Source of the DNA: Altererythrobacter sp. CAU 1644 | Lineage (GTDB): Bacteria > Pseudomonadota > Alphaproteobacteria > Sphingomonadales > Sphingomonadaceae | Assembly: GCF_029623755.1 (NCBI RefSeq) | Contig: NZ_CP121106.1 | Span: 879,001 to 943,000, forward strand | DNA: 64,000 nt | Direction of reading: 5' to 3' | In this document: in pieces, positions 44,506 to 52,517 of the stretch | How positions within the stretch are numbered: the stretch's first letter is position 1 | Layout of the letters: each line of letters opens with the position of its first letter | Translations under genes and position numbers: made by a program | The notes under the pieces: model-generated | What the model was told of the DNA's origin: nothing | The model's database searches: none | What the model saw: only the letters and a program-made list of their open reading frames with translations

Positions 44506-45933
44506 CTACGCGGGGACATTGTCCTTCTTGACGGTGATCACCTGCGGATAGGTGAACTCCTTGAGCCCTTCGAGGCCGTATTCGGCGCCGAAGCCCGACT
44601 GCTTGTGCCCGCCGAACGGGGTGAAGGGCGAGAGGTGGAGGTATTCGTTGACCCACACCGTGCCGGTTTCGAGCTGTTCGGCGATCTCGACGCCCTTGTC
44701 GGGGTTTCCGGTCCACACCGCCCCGGCGAGGCCATAGTCCGAATTGTTGGCGCGCTGGATCACCTCGTCCTCGGTCGAGAACTTCATCAGCGGCATCACT
44801 GGGCCGAACTGTTCCTCGGCCACGATGCGCGCGTCTTCGGGCGGATTGTCCATGATCGTTATCGGCACGTAATAGCCCGAACCCGAGGGATCGACATCGC
44901 CGCCGACAAGGAACTTGTAGCCATTGTCCTTGGCGTCCTGGATCAGTTCGCACACGCGGTCGAACTGCTTCTTGTTCTGGATCGGACCGACGCCGGTGCC
45001 CTGCTGCGAGCCATCGCCGACCTTCACCGTCTTGGCATATTCGACCAGCGCCTCGCTCAGCTCGTCATAGATATCCTCGTGGATGTAGACGCGCTTGGCC
45101 GCGACGCAGATCTGCCCGGCGTTGGAAAAGCTCGACCAGAACAACTGCTCAGCAACCTTCTTGGGGTCGGCATCGGGCAGCACGATCGAGGCATCGTTGC
45201 CACCCAGCTCGAGCGTGATGCGCTTGAGGTCGGCGCTGGCGCCTTCCATGATCTTCTTGCCGGTCGCGGTCGAGCCGGTGAAGGTGATCTTGTCGATATC
45301 GGGATGCGAAGTGATCAGCGGGCCGAGGCTGTCTTCGCCGGTGATGATGTTGACCGTGCCGGCCGGCACCTTGTCCGCGATCAGTTCGGCAATCCGCAGC
45401 GTGGTGAGCGGGGTGAAGGGCGATGGCTTGAGGACGATAGTGCAGCCGCTCATCAGCGCGGGCACGATCTTCTGGATCGCCATCATCACGGGGAAGTTCC
45501 ACGGCACGATACCGCCAACCACGCCCACCGGAACGCGGCGCGTACGGCTGAGGCGGGCATCCGAATCTTCGTTCACCACCTCGTCGAGCTTAAGCGTCGC
45601 CTGCGCCGCCGCCATGCCCGATGCGCCATAAATCTCGCCCTTGGCCTGTTCGTGCGGCTTGCCCTGCTCGCTGGTCAGCAGGCGATAGAGTTCGTCGGCG
45701 TTTTCCTTGATCGCGCCCGAGATTGCCATGCAGGCAGCCTGGCGTTCTTCGAAGCTGGTCTTCTTCCAGCTCTTGAAGGCTTCGCGCGCGGCGGCGACGG
45801 CCTTGTCGAGATCACCCTTGCCGCATGCCGGGACCTGGCCGATCACATCCTCGTTGGCGGGGTTGACGACGTCGAGCCATTCGCCGGTCTCGACCATCTC
45901 GCCATTGATCAGGTTCTTGTACTGCTTGGCCAT
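44506..45933 (-). CDS. NAD(P)-dependent aldehyde dehydrogenase
   Basis: 475 residues, ALDH superfamily: VGVVGGIVPWNFPVMMAIQKIVPAL, TFTGSTATGKKI, catalytic Glu in ITLELGGNDASIV, catalytic Cys in NAGQICVAAKRV, and the EEQFGPVMP and PFGGHKQSGFGAE segments. It would oxidise an aldehyde to the acid that the downstream kinase/dehydrogenase pair may act on after CoA ligation. First gene of the three-gene operon; gaps of 6 and 3 bp to the next genes. Confidence 0.93.
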   Translation of the reverse strand: MAKQYKNLINGEMVETGEWLDVVNPANEDVIGQVPACGKGDLDKAVAAAREAFKSWKKTSFEERQAACMAISGAIKENADELYRLLTSEQGKPHEQAKGEIYGASGMAAAQATLKLDEVVNEDSDARLSRTRRVPVGVVGGIVPWNFPVMMAIQKIVPALMSGCTIVLKPSPFTPLTTLRIAELIADKVPAGTVNIITGEDSLGPLITSHPDIDKITFTGSTATGKKIMEGASADLKRITLELGGNDASIVLPDADPKKVAEQLFWSSFSNAGQICVAAKRVYIHEDIYDELSEALVEYAKTVKVGDGSQQGTGVGPIQNKKQFDRVCELIQDAKDNGYKFLVGGDVDPSGSGYYVPITIMDNPPEDARIVAEEQFGPVMPLMKFSTEDEVIQRANNSDYGLAGAVWTGNPDKGVEIAEQLETGTVWVNEYLHLSPFTPFGGHKQSGFGAEYGLEGLKEFTYPQVITVKKDNVPA

Positions 45934-46121
45934 GGGGGGTTCCTCTCTCGATTCTCTACAATCCGGTTACCTGGAGCGATGATGGGCGCGAACCCATCGC
46001 AAGGCAAATGCCTTTCGGCTGCCCATATAGAAGGCGCGCCATGGGGGTGCGCCTATCCATTGCGCTATGAAACCTATCGCCTATGCAATGGAGTCGCAAA
46101 GCAAAAAGGATGCACAAGCTC

Positions 46122-46814
46122 ATGGCCGAACTCGTAATCTACGGCAGCCCGATCTCTCCCTTCGTCCGCAAGGTCGCCGCCTGCTGTATCGAGAAGGACG
46201 TCGAATACGAGATCGAGGCGGTCAACGTCTTCGATCCGCCCGAATGGTTTCTCGACATCAGCCCGATGAAGCGCATTCCGGTGCTGCGCGATCGCTCGGT
46301 CGCGAGCGAGGGGCAGGAGGGGACCATCGCCGACAGTTCGGCGATCTGCGCCTATCTCGAGAAGAAGCATCCGGAGCCGGCGCTCTATCCGCACCATCCC
46401 TACGCGCATGGGCGTGCGCTGTGGATCGAGGAATATGCCGACACCAATCTCGCCGCGATCGGCGGCCTCGGCATCTTCCGCCCGATCTTCTTCTCGGTCA
46501 CGCAGGGCAAGGAGCCCGACCTCGATACCGCGCGCGAGACCTGGTCGACCAAGATGCCGCCGATCTTCGACTATCTCGAGGCATCGCTCGGCGACAATGA
46601 CTACTTCGTGCACGACAGTGTCTCGATTGCCGACATCACGGTTGCCTGCTGCCTGATGCAGATCGGGCTCGTGGCGGAACTGAAGCTCGATCGCTGGCCC
46701 GCGCTCGCCGCGCATCTCGAGCGGATGAAGGCGCGCGATTCGATCGCTGTCCCCTTCGCCAAGGCCGAACGGGCGGTTCGCAAGGCATTGCCGGAGGTCT
46801 GCGATCTCTCGTAA
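46122..46814 (+). CDS. glutathione S-transferase family protein
   Basis: 230 residues from ATG 46122 (MAELVIYG), with AAAAAGGA 10-15 bp upstream; an earlier ATG at 46083 would give 243 residues. N-terminal thioredoxin-like half with ISPFVRKVAACCIEKD, PMKRIPVLRD and the ADSSAICAYLEKK glutathione contact, then the helical half with SIADITVACCLMQIG. It may conjugate electrophiles. Monocistronic. Confidence 0.88.
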   Translation: MAELVIYGSPISPFVRKVAACCIEKDVEYEIEAVNVFDPPEWFLDISPMKRIPVLRDRSVASEGQEGTIADSSAICAYLEKKHPEPALYPHHPYAHGRALWIEEYADTNLAAIGGLGIFRPIFFSVTQGKEPDLDTARETWSTKMPPIFDYLEASLGDNDYFVHDSVSIADITVACCLMQIGLVAELKLDRWPALAAHLERMKARDSIAVPFAKAERAVRKALPEVCDLS

Positions 46815-46909
46815 CCTTACCAATTCCTAACCATTCCTTTGCCAGATGAGGGCAATTCGCTTTAGACAGGCCAGGCTAACTGGTCGCTTAGGGGTATCGA
46901 GACGGCTTC

Positions 46910-47785
46910 ATGGTCAGCCCGTGGACAATCGGAATCATCGGGGGGTCGGGCCTCTACGCGATCGACGGGCTCGAGGACGCGCAGTGGATTCCGATCGAGA
47001 GCCCGTGGGGCAAGCCCTCTGACGAGATCCTGTGCGGGCGGATCGGCGAGGTTCGCGTGCGCTTCCTGCCGCGCCATGGCCGGGGGCATCCGATCTCGCC
47101 CGGCGAGCTCAACATGCGCGCCAATATCGACGCGCTGAAGCGCACCGGATGCACCGACATCCTCGCAATCTCGGCAGTCGGATCACTGCGCGAGCAGATC
47201 GAGCCGGGCCGTTTCGCGGTGGTCGAACAATTCATCGACATGACCAGGGGGCGCCCTTCGAGCTTCTATGGTTCGGGCTTTGTCACCCATGTCTCGATGG
47301 CCGACCCGGTCTGTCCGCGGCTGTCCGAGATGGCGACCAAGGCGATCTCCAAGGCCAAGGGCAAGGTCGCGACCGGCGCGACCTATGTCGCAATCGAGGG
47401 GCCGCAATTCTCGACCCGCGCCGAAAGCCACATGTTCCGCGACTGGGGTGCCGACGTCATCGGCATGACCGCCATGCCCGAGGCCAAGCTCGCGCGTGAA
47501 GCCGAGCTGCCGTATGCCCTCGTCGGGATGGTGACCGATTACGACTGCTGGCGCGAAGGCGACGCGGTCGACGTGGCGCAGGTCGTCGCCCAGATGCAGC
47601 AGAACAGCCAGCTGGCGCGCGACCTGGTGACCAATTTCGTCAAGGCACTGCCCAAGGAGCGCGAGCCCTCGCCGATCGACAATGCGCTCGACGATGCGGT
47701 GATCACCGCGCCGGACAAGCACGATCCCGCGTTGATCTCCCGGCTTGACGCGGTTGCGGCCCGTCTGCTCAATCCGGAAAGATGA
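46910..47785 (+). CDS. mtnP: S-methyl-5'-thioadenosine phosphorylase
   Basis: 291 residues, PNP/MTAP fold: IGIIGGSGLYAIDG, RFLPRHGRGHPISPGELNMRANIDALK, ISAVGSLRE (phosphate site), VAIEGPQFSTRAES and the DVIGMTAMPEAKLAREAEL base-binding segment. It phosphorolyses methylthioadenosine to adenine and methylthioribose-1-phosphate for methionine and adenine salvage. No other mtn genes are adjacent. Confidence 0.95.
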   Translation: MVSPWTIGIIGGSGLYAIDGLEDAQWIPIESPWGKPSDEILCGRIGEVRVRFLPRHGRGHPISPGELNMRANIDALKRTGCTDILAISAVGSLREQIEPGRFAVVEQFIDMTRGRPSSFYGSGFVTHVSMADPVCPRLSEMATKAISKAKGKVATGATYVAIEGPQFSTRAESHMFRDWGADVIGMTAMPEAKLAREAELPYALVGMVTDYDCWREGDAVDVAQVVAQMQQNSQLARDLVTNFVKALPKEREPSPIDNALDDAVITAPDKHDPALISRLDAVAARLLNPER

Positions 47786-47845
47786 TGTCGGCAACTTCGG
47801 GGTTCAGCTTGCAGCAGGGTGTCTCGCCGCAATAGAAGCCGCTCC

Positions 47846-48376
47846 ATGCATCGTCTTTTCGCCCTTATTCTCGTATTTTGCTCGCTGTTCGGCGCCACCC
47901 CCGCGCTGGCCGAGGTCAAGCTGAGCTTCCACAGCTTCAACGGCTCGGTCATCGTCGGGCGCTATCCTCACACCTTCATCGTGCTCGAAGGCACGCTCGA
48001 CGAAACCGGCGAAGTGGTCAGCGAGAATTACGGCTTCACCGCCAAGAGCGCCGGCCCTTCGGTGCTCAACGGCCCGGTCGAACATGACGTGATGATCGAG
48101 AAGCCGAAATACATCACCAAGACCAACCGCCATTTCACGATCACGCTGACCGATGCTCAGTACCGCCGGATCAAGAAGGAAGTCGCCGCGTGGCGCGATG
48201 CGCCGGGCAAGTTCTACGACCTCGACACGCGCAACTGCATCCACTTCGTCGGCAAGATGGCCGAGATCGCCGGTCTTAAGGTCGATTACCCGAAAGACAT
48301 GCTGCGCCGCCCCAAGAAGTGGCTCAACTACATCACCGCGCTCAACCCCCGGCTCGGCGCGCGCCAGATCAAGTAA
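47846..48376 (+). CDS. exported protein with NlpC/DUF4105-like Cys motif, unknown function
   Basis: 176 residues from ATG 47846 ([16 protein letters not shown]), with a signal peptide ending ATPALA. The mature domain has [23 protein letters not shown], a middle beta region and [20 protein letters not shown] near the C-terminus; the NC-x-x-FV segment with an upstream histidine (PHTF) resembles the Cys/His arrangement of papain-like DUF4105/NlpC folds. Activity is unproven. Confidence 0.65.
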   Translation: MHRLFALILVFCSLFGATPALAEVKLSFHSFNGSVIVGRYPHTFIVLEGTLDETGEVVSENYGFTAKSAGPSVLNGPVEHDVMIEKPKYITKTNRHFTITLTDAQYRRIKKEVAAWRDAPGKFYDLDTRNCIHFVGKMAEIAGLKVDYPKDMLRRPKKWLNYITALNPRLGARQIK

Positions 48377-48435
48377 ACCGGGCAAAACATCAGCCCGCGC
48401 TTGCCGTGGCGGCGCGCATGCGGAATCAGTCGTGC

Positions 48436-48990
48436 ATGGCGATTCTTTCCGACAAGTGGATCCGCGAAAAGGCGCAGAGCGAGGGGATGATCGAACCCTT
48501 CGTCGAGGCGCAGCGCCGCGAAGGCTGCATTTCCTATGGCCTCTCCAGCTATGGCTATGACGCGCGCGTGGCCGACGAGTTCAAGATCTTCACCAATGTC
48601 GACAGCGCGGTAGTCGATCCCAAGGATTTCGCCGCCAACAGCTTCGTCGACCGCAAGACCGATGTCTGCGTGATCCCGCCCAACAGTTTCGCCCTCGCCC
48701 GTACGGTCGAATACTTCCGCGTGCCGGAAGACGTGCTGGTGATCTGCCTCGGCAAGTCGACCTATGCCCGCTGTGGGATCATCGTGAACGTCACCCCATT
48801 GGAGCCGGGCTGGGAGGGGCATGTGACGCTCGAATTCTCGAACACCACGCCCTTGCCGGCCAAGATCTACGCCAATGAGGGCGCGTGCCAGTTCCTGTTC
48901 CTGCAGGGTAACGAACGCTGCGAGACGAGCTACAAGGATCGCGCCGGCAAATATATGGGCCAGCGCGGCGTCACGCTGCCGCGGCTCTAG
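48436..48990 (+). CDS. dcd: dCTP deaminase
   Basis: 184 residues from ATG 48436 ([10 protein letters not shown]). [17 protein letters not shown], the [13 protein letters not shown] strand, [33 protein letters not shown] with the catalytic Glu133, and the [10 protein letters not shown]...[12 protein letters not shown] tail are characteristic. It deaminates dCTP to dUTP for dTTP synthesis. Monofunctional; no dut gene is adjacent. Confidence 0.95.
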   Translation: MAILSDKWIREKAQSEGMIEPFVEAQRREGCISYGLSSYGYDARVADEFKIFTNVDSAVVDPKDFAANSFVDRKTDVCVIPPNSFALARTVEYFRVPEDVLVICLGKSTYARCGIIVNVTPLEPGWEGHVTLEFSNTTPLPAKIYANEGACQFLFLQGNERCETSYKDRAGKYMGQRGVTLPRL

Positions 48991-49068
48991 GGGCGGAGCG
49001 GCAAGCGAAACCGCCGTCCGCTAACTACCCCTTCGCGGGCATTGCCAGCCGTATTGCGCTGCGGTGGG

Positions 49069-49578
49069 TCAGCCTCCCCCCGGCGGCAGGTCGCTGTTGA
49101 TGATGTCCGCGGCGGCTTTCCACGAGCCATCGACCTTCCGCCAGACCACCACGTATTTGCCGGTGTCGATCTGTTCGACCCCATCGGACCCAACCGCCAG
49201 ACGATACTTGCCGCGATCGAGCGCCATATCGCCGGAGGATGACAAGGTGATCTGCTCCGGAGCGAAGGTGAGCTCGAACCCCGGCGTATTCATCATCGCT
49301 GCCCAGTTCTGCTCAATCGCGGCCCGGCCGATCCCGATGGGCGCATTGGGCGGCATGAAGGCGCCGTCTTCCGTATACATCTGGGCAATTCCGGCTGCGT
49401 CTTTCGACTTGATCAGCTCAAGCCATCGAGCGACCTCACCCCGAATGGCTTCTTCCTCGGCAGAGCTGGCAACGCTTGCCGCAGCCTCGGATGAGGTGCC
49501 GTTGGCATCCTCTGGTCCGGGGTCACAAGATGAGATTAGCAACGCGGTCGCGGTAAGCAGAATCAGGCGGATTGTCAT
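49069..49578 (-). CDS. SnoaL/DUF4440-like lipoprotein
   Basis: 169 residues with a lipoprotein signal (LLTATALLISSC, lipid-bearing Cys18) and an acidic Ser/Ala linker. The mature domain (ARWLELIKSKDAAGIAQMYTEDGAFMPPNAPIGIGRAAIEQNWAAMM ... YVVVWRKVDGSWKAAADIINSD) is an NTF2-like cone fold of the SnoaL/DUF4440 type. Such domains bind small ligands or act as enzymes; no specific function is evident. Confidence 0.82.
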   Translation of the reverse strand: MTIRLILLTATALLISSCDPGPEDANGTSSEAAASVASSAEEEAIRGEVARWLELIKSKDAAGIAQMYTEDGAFMPPNAPIGIGRAAIEQNWAAMMNTPGFELTFAPEQITLSSSGDMALDRGKYRLAVGSDGVEQIDTGKYVVVWRKVDGSWKAAADIINSDLPPGGG

Positions 49579-49758
49579 GGCATCCCTCCCAAACAGCGCA
49601 ATGACCCTAAATTACCATGGATTGTTCGGAAGCAGCAATGGAAAGCTCGCGATGGATGGAGGCGATGACATGGCGGTCGGCACGGCGGCAGCTATGGGCT
49701 TCTTGCATGCGCGATGGATATGCGGAATGCTTGCGTCAAAGCCGGGGGAGTTTACCGC

Positions 49759-50943
49759 GTGTCTCAGTATCTGTTCGACCAATGGCGCAGCCGCTCACCC
49801 CATTACGATGAGACGCATGAGGCGGTCTGCGACAGCGTCCGCGCCTTCGTTGCCCGCGAAATCATGCCGCATGTCGACACCTGGGAGGCGGCGGGCGAGG
49901 TCCCGCGCGAGCTTCACCGCAAGGCGGCCGAAGCCGGAGTGCTCGGGCTCGGCTATCCCGAAGAATATGGCGGCAGCGGCACCCTCGAAGAGCGTGGGTT
50001 CGATATCTTCCACTCGCTGGTGCAATCGGAGGAACTGTGTCGTCCCGGCGCGGGAGGCATTCCTGCCTCGCTGATGATCCACGGGATCGGCCTCCCTCCG
50101 ATCATCGCCATGGGCAGCGAGGAATTGAAGCAGCGGATCGCGCCGCAAGTGCTCAGCGGCGAGAAGATCATCTGCCTCGGCATCACCGAACCCGGCGGCG
50201 GATCGGACGTTGCCAACCTCAGGACGCGGGCCGAGAACCGCGGTTCGCATTACCTCGTCAACGGCGCCAAGACGCTCATCACCTCGGGCATGCGCGCCGA
50301 CTACATCACCCTAGCGGTGCGCACGGGCGGTGAGGGGATGGGCGGCATATCGCTGCTGCTGGTCGAATTCGATCGCGCAGGCATCAGCCGCACGGCGCTG
50401 CCGAAGATGGGCTGGCATGCCTCGGATACGGCCACGATCCATTTCGACGATGTCGAGGTTCCCGCCGAGAACCTGATCGGGGCTGAGAATGCGGGCTTCG
50501 GCGGGATCATGCGCAACTTCAACGGCGAGCGGTTGGGCATGGCGCAGCAAGCGGCGGGCTATGCCCGGCTGTGCTATGAGGATGCGCTCGATTGGGCGCG
50601 CGAACGCGAAACTTTCGGCAGGCCGCTGGTCACTCGCCAGGCGATCCGCCACAAGCTCGCGCGGATGCTGCAGATGATCGGGGCGACGCAGGCAATGATC
50701 GATCACGCGGCATGGACGGTCAAAGAGGGCTGTGCCTTCCCCGGCGACTTTGCCCTGCTCAAGGTACAGGCGACGCAGACGATGGAGTATTGCGCGCGCG
50801 AGGCCTGCCAGATCATGGGCGGCGCCAGCTTCGTCCGCGGCGCGCGAGTCGAGCGGATCTATCGCGAAGTCAGGGTCATGGCGATAGGCGGCGGGTCGGA
50901 GGAGATCATGTACGACCTGGCGAGCCGGCAGTTCGGGTTCTAG
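49759..50943 (+). CDS. acyl-CoA dehydrogenase
   Basis: 394 residues from GTG 49759 (VSQYLFDQW), preceded by GGGGGAG; an in-frame ATG at 49714 would add 15 residues. FAD motifs ICLGITEPGGGSDVANLRT and YLVNGAKTLITSG; RETFGRPLVTRQAIRHKLA; C-terminal QIMGGASFVRGARVERIYREVRVMAIGGGSEEIM. A second ACAD, unlinked to an APH kinase. It oxidises an acyl-CoA in beta-oxidation or amino acid breakdown. Confidence 0.92.
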   Translation: MSQYLFDQWRSRSPHYDETHEAVCDSVRAFVAREIMPHVDTWEAAGEVPRELHRKAAEAGVLGLGYPEEYGGSGTLEERGFDIFHSLVQSEELCRPGAGGIPASLMIHGIGLPPIIAMGSEELKQRIAPQVLSGEKIICLGITEPGGGSDVANLRTRAENRGSHYLVNGAKTLITSGMRADYITLAVRTGGEGMGGISLLLVEFDRAGISRTALPKMGWHASDTATIHFDDVEVPAENLIGAENAGFGGIMRNFNGERLGMAQQAAGYARLCYEDALDWARERETFGRPLVTRQAIRHKLARMLQMIGATQAMIDHAAWTVKEGCAFPGDFALLKVQATQTMEYCAREACQIMGGASFVRGARVERIYREVRVMAIGGGSEEIMYDLASRQFGF

Positions 50944-50990
50944 GGGCGCGGCGCGGGCGCTGGTTTGGGCCGATCTTTGAACCGACCAAG

Positions 50991-51021
50991 AACGTCCGCT
51001 TACGACCCGATAGCGCACGTT
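50991..51021. repeat. palindromic cassette-flank motif, copy B1
   Basis: AACGTCCGCT (50991-51000) pairs with AGCGCACGTT (51012-51021) with one mismatch around an 11-bp loop, followed by AGACGCATGGG. It lies 24 bp before the low-GC gene at 51046. The right end reads GTTAGAC, which fits the GTTRRRY core of integron attC sites, but the left end does not match the partner core. Confidence 0.5.
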
Positions 51022-51045
51022 AGACGCATGGGTTAAGGGTCGCGA

Positions 51046-51633
51046 ATGATTCCAGCTGGCTACCTACTCAAGCGAACGACGCCCCCTCCGGGCTGGTTGA
51101 CGCCAAGCACGTCAAATATCTCTGAGGTCTGCAGCGTTTCCAATTGCGTCAATGACAATGTGATTGAGCTCATAGACAGTTGGAAGTTCAATAGGTTCGG
51201 CCTCGCAAACAGTAAGGAAGTCATCCTTGAACTTGCTCGAGAAGCGGCGGTCGACTTTTCTCATACGACCCTATTTTTCTATGCTGGCTACGAACGCGAG
51301 TTGGAGACCGACGGATGGGAGTTCGATCCTGCAAGATGGCGAGCGCTCACTTCTTCCGAGGTCTCAAATGTGAAGGACAAGGTGACTGTTCCGGAAGAGT
51401 CAGACCGCCCTGTGACGCTTGGCTACGATGTTGTTGCGTATGGTGACTTCCCAGATCATTCTCCTCTCTCGTGCAATTCAATGGCTACCGAATTGTCGGT
51501 CAACGAGTTCTGCTTGTTCGATCATTTTGACACCGCGAAGGGAGCCATAGATGCAGGCAAGTTCGGTGGTGGCTGTGAGGACGGCATCTACCGAATAATG
51601 TCCGTGAGCCGCTTGGATAGCTGGCAAGGCTAA
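51046..51633 (+). CDS. hypothetical low-GC orphan protein
   Basis: 195 residues starting ATG 51046 (MIPAGYLLKR). Composition is far less GC-rich than its neighbours, with codons rare in the rest of the window (for example TTT, ATA, AAT). It shows a stretch NCVNDNVIELIDSWKFNRFGLANSKEVI and a cysteine-bearing C-terminal region (HSPLSCNSMATELSVNEFCLFDHFDTA..GGGCEDGIYRIMSVS). No family is recognised. It is bounded by palindromic motifs at 50991 and 51631, suggesting transfer as a cassette. Confidence 0.65.
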   Translation: MIPAGYLLKRTTPPPGWLTPSTSNISEVCSVSNCVNDNVIELIDSWKFNRFGLANSKEVILELAREAAVDFSHTTLFFYAGYERELETDGWEFDPARWRALTSSEVSNVKDKVTVPEESDRPVTLGYDVVAYGDFPDHSPLSCNSMATELSVNEFCLFDHFDTAKGAIDAGKFGGGCEDGIYRIMSVSRLDSWQG

Positions 51634-51664
51634 CGTCCGCTTTCCACCCAATCGCAGACTGTTC
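51631..51664. repeat. palindromic cassette-flank motif, copy B2
   Basis: AACGTCCGC (51632-51640) faces the imperfect arm GCAGACTGTT (51654-51663) across TTTCCACCCAATC. It starts at the stop of the 51046 gene and shares the left arm with B1 and the arm-plus-loop with A2. Confidence 0.5.
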
Positions 51665-51681
51665 CGCATTCCCACACCGCT

Positions 51682-51701
51682 CAGCCTGAGCTTGTCGAAG
51701 G
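51682..51701. repeat. dispersed repeat core (TGAGCTTGTCGAAGG), second copy
   Basis: CAGCCTGAGCTTGTCGAAGG carries the same TTCGACAAGCTC core (reverse orientation) as the element at 17724. It lies between two small genes of doubtful origin. Confidence 0.5.
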
Positions 51702-51805
51702 CTAGGCAACAGGTTGCCATCGGGGCCGATTAGGCCTGCCGATTGCGTGCGAGCGCCGAGAACAGATTGGGCGAGTATACTCCTGCCAGTTTCAGGCCGA
51801 AAGGA

Positions 51806-51997
51806 TCAGGCGCTTTGCGGTGCGAACACCGGCCCGCGAGAAAGCTTTTGCCAAGCAGCAAGGCCAAGCCAGGCAAGGGAAAAGGCTATGGCCGGAGTAT
51901 CAGCCTTGGCGGTGCCCCAGGCGTAAAAAACAAACCAGAATCCCAAGGCTGCCCCGAGAGCAATCAACTTCACGTTTTCAATGCGCCGAACACTCAT
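51806..51997 (-). CDS. small membrane protein, unknown
   Basis: 63 residues from ATG 51997 (MSVRRIENVK), with GCGGAGAA upstream. Two hydrophobic segments (LIALGAALGFWFVFYAWG and AIAFSLAWLGLAAW) suggest a small inner-membrane protein. No family is recognised; composition is plausible but the call is weak. Confidence 0.45.
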   Translation of the reverse strand: MSVRRIENVKLIALGAALGFWFVFYAWGTAKADTPAIAFSLAWLGLAAWQKLSRGPVFAPQSA

Positions 51998-52517
51998 GAT
52001 CACATTCTCCGCTCAACTGTGAGTTTGGAAGTACACCAGTTGGCGAATAGATTTGCTGAAAGGATAAGGCTAACGCGCGGTGAATTTTCGGCATGTCGGC
52101 AATGGTCGATTGCCTGTTCCCACCCCTAAAGCTGACCCGGCGGTTTTCCTACTGCGCGGCAAACTGCTTGAAGTTTGCAGATGACCTGCGCTCGTTCTCC
52201 CACGCATTCTCGCGGCCATGCGCGCCGCCGCACGTTTCGTTCCGCTGAAGGTTACAGTCGCATCCGGTATGGGTCACAGATCGGCGCGGCCAAAGTTCAC
52301 ACTTTGGCGTTCGACGTTCACACTTCGGCCCGCGAAAGACACAATCTGCGTCCCACAGTCACACTTTCCCGCGCCAGATTGACACAATCCGCGTTTTGGC
52401 CCCTGGACCGTGTTCCATGTGTTCCATCCTGTTGGAGAATGCTGCGGCAGCGCGGGTGCGTAGCGGCTTTGACTCTCTTCGCCGTGCGGCCCATGCAGGC
52501 GGCAAAGGAGAGCGATC
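51998..52517. other. gene-free region with decayed cassette motif and phased repeat array
   Basis: No convincing gene. The left part (52070-52110, GGCTAACGCGCGG...) may be a decayed member of the cassette-flank family. The right part holds six imperfect repeats at 52274-52395. GTTCCATGTGTTCCAT at 52412-52427 is a further short direct repeat near the promoter of the downstream gene. Confidence 0.5.
52274..52395 (+). repeat. six imperfect direct repeats spaced about 21 bp, upstream of the saccharopine-dehydrogenase-like gene
   Basis: Units start with T/G-C/A-ACA-C/G at 52274 (TCACAGATCGGCG), 52297 (TCACACTTTGGCG), 52318 (TCACACTTCGGCC), 52338 (GACACAATCTGCG), 52359 (TCACACTTTCCCG) and 52381 (GACACAATCCGCG). 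Spacings are 23, 21, 20, 21 and 22 bp, i.e. two helical turns, so all cores face one side of the DNA. It ends about 120 bp before the gene start. Confidence 0.6.

Noticed and set aside
44467..46137. A 556-codon plus-strand frame opposite the ALDH gene
   Set aside because: Shadow of the aldehyde dehydrogenase, whose catalytic Cys and Glu motifs are intact on the minus strand.
50991..51664. Bona fide integron attC sites
   Set aside because: Only one core-like GTTAGAC is present and the partner RYYYAAC core does not match, with no integrase in the window; kept as an unnamed palindrome family.
52274..52395. Possible CRISPR array
   Set aside because: Units are about 21 bp with no conserved long repeat or distinct spacers, and no cas genes are nearby; a regulatory array is more likely.
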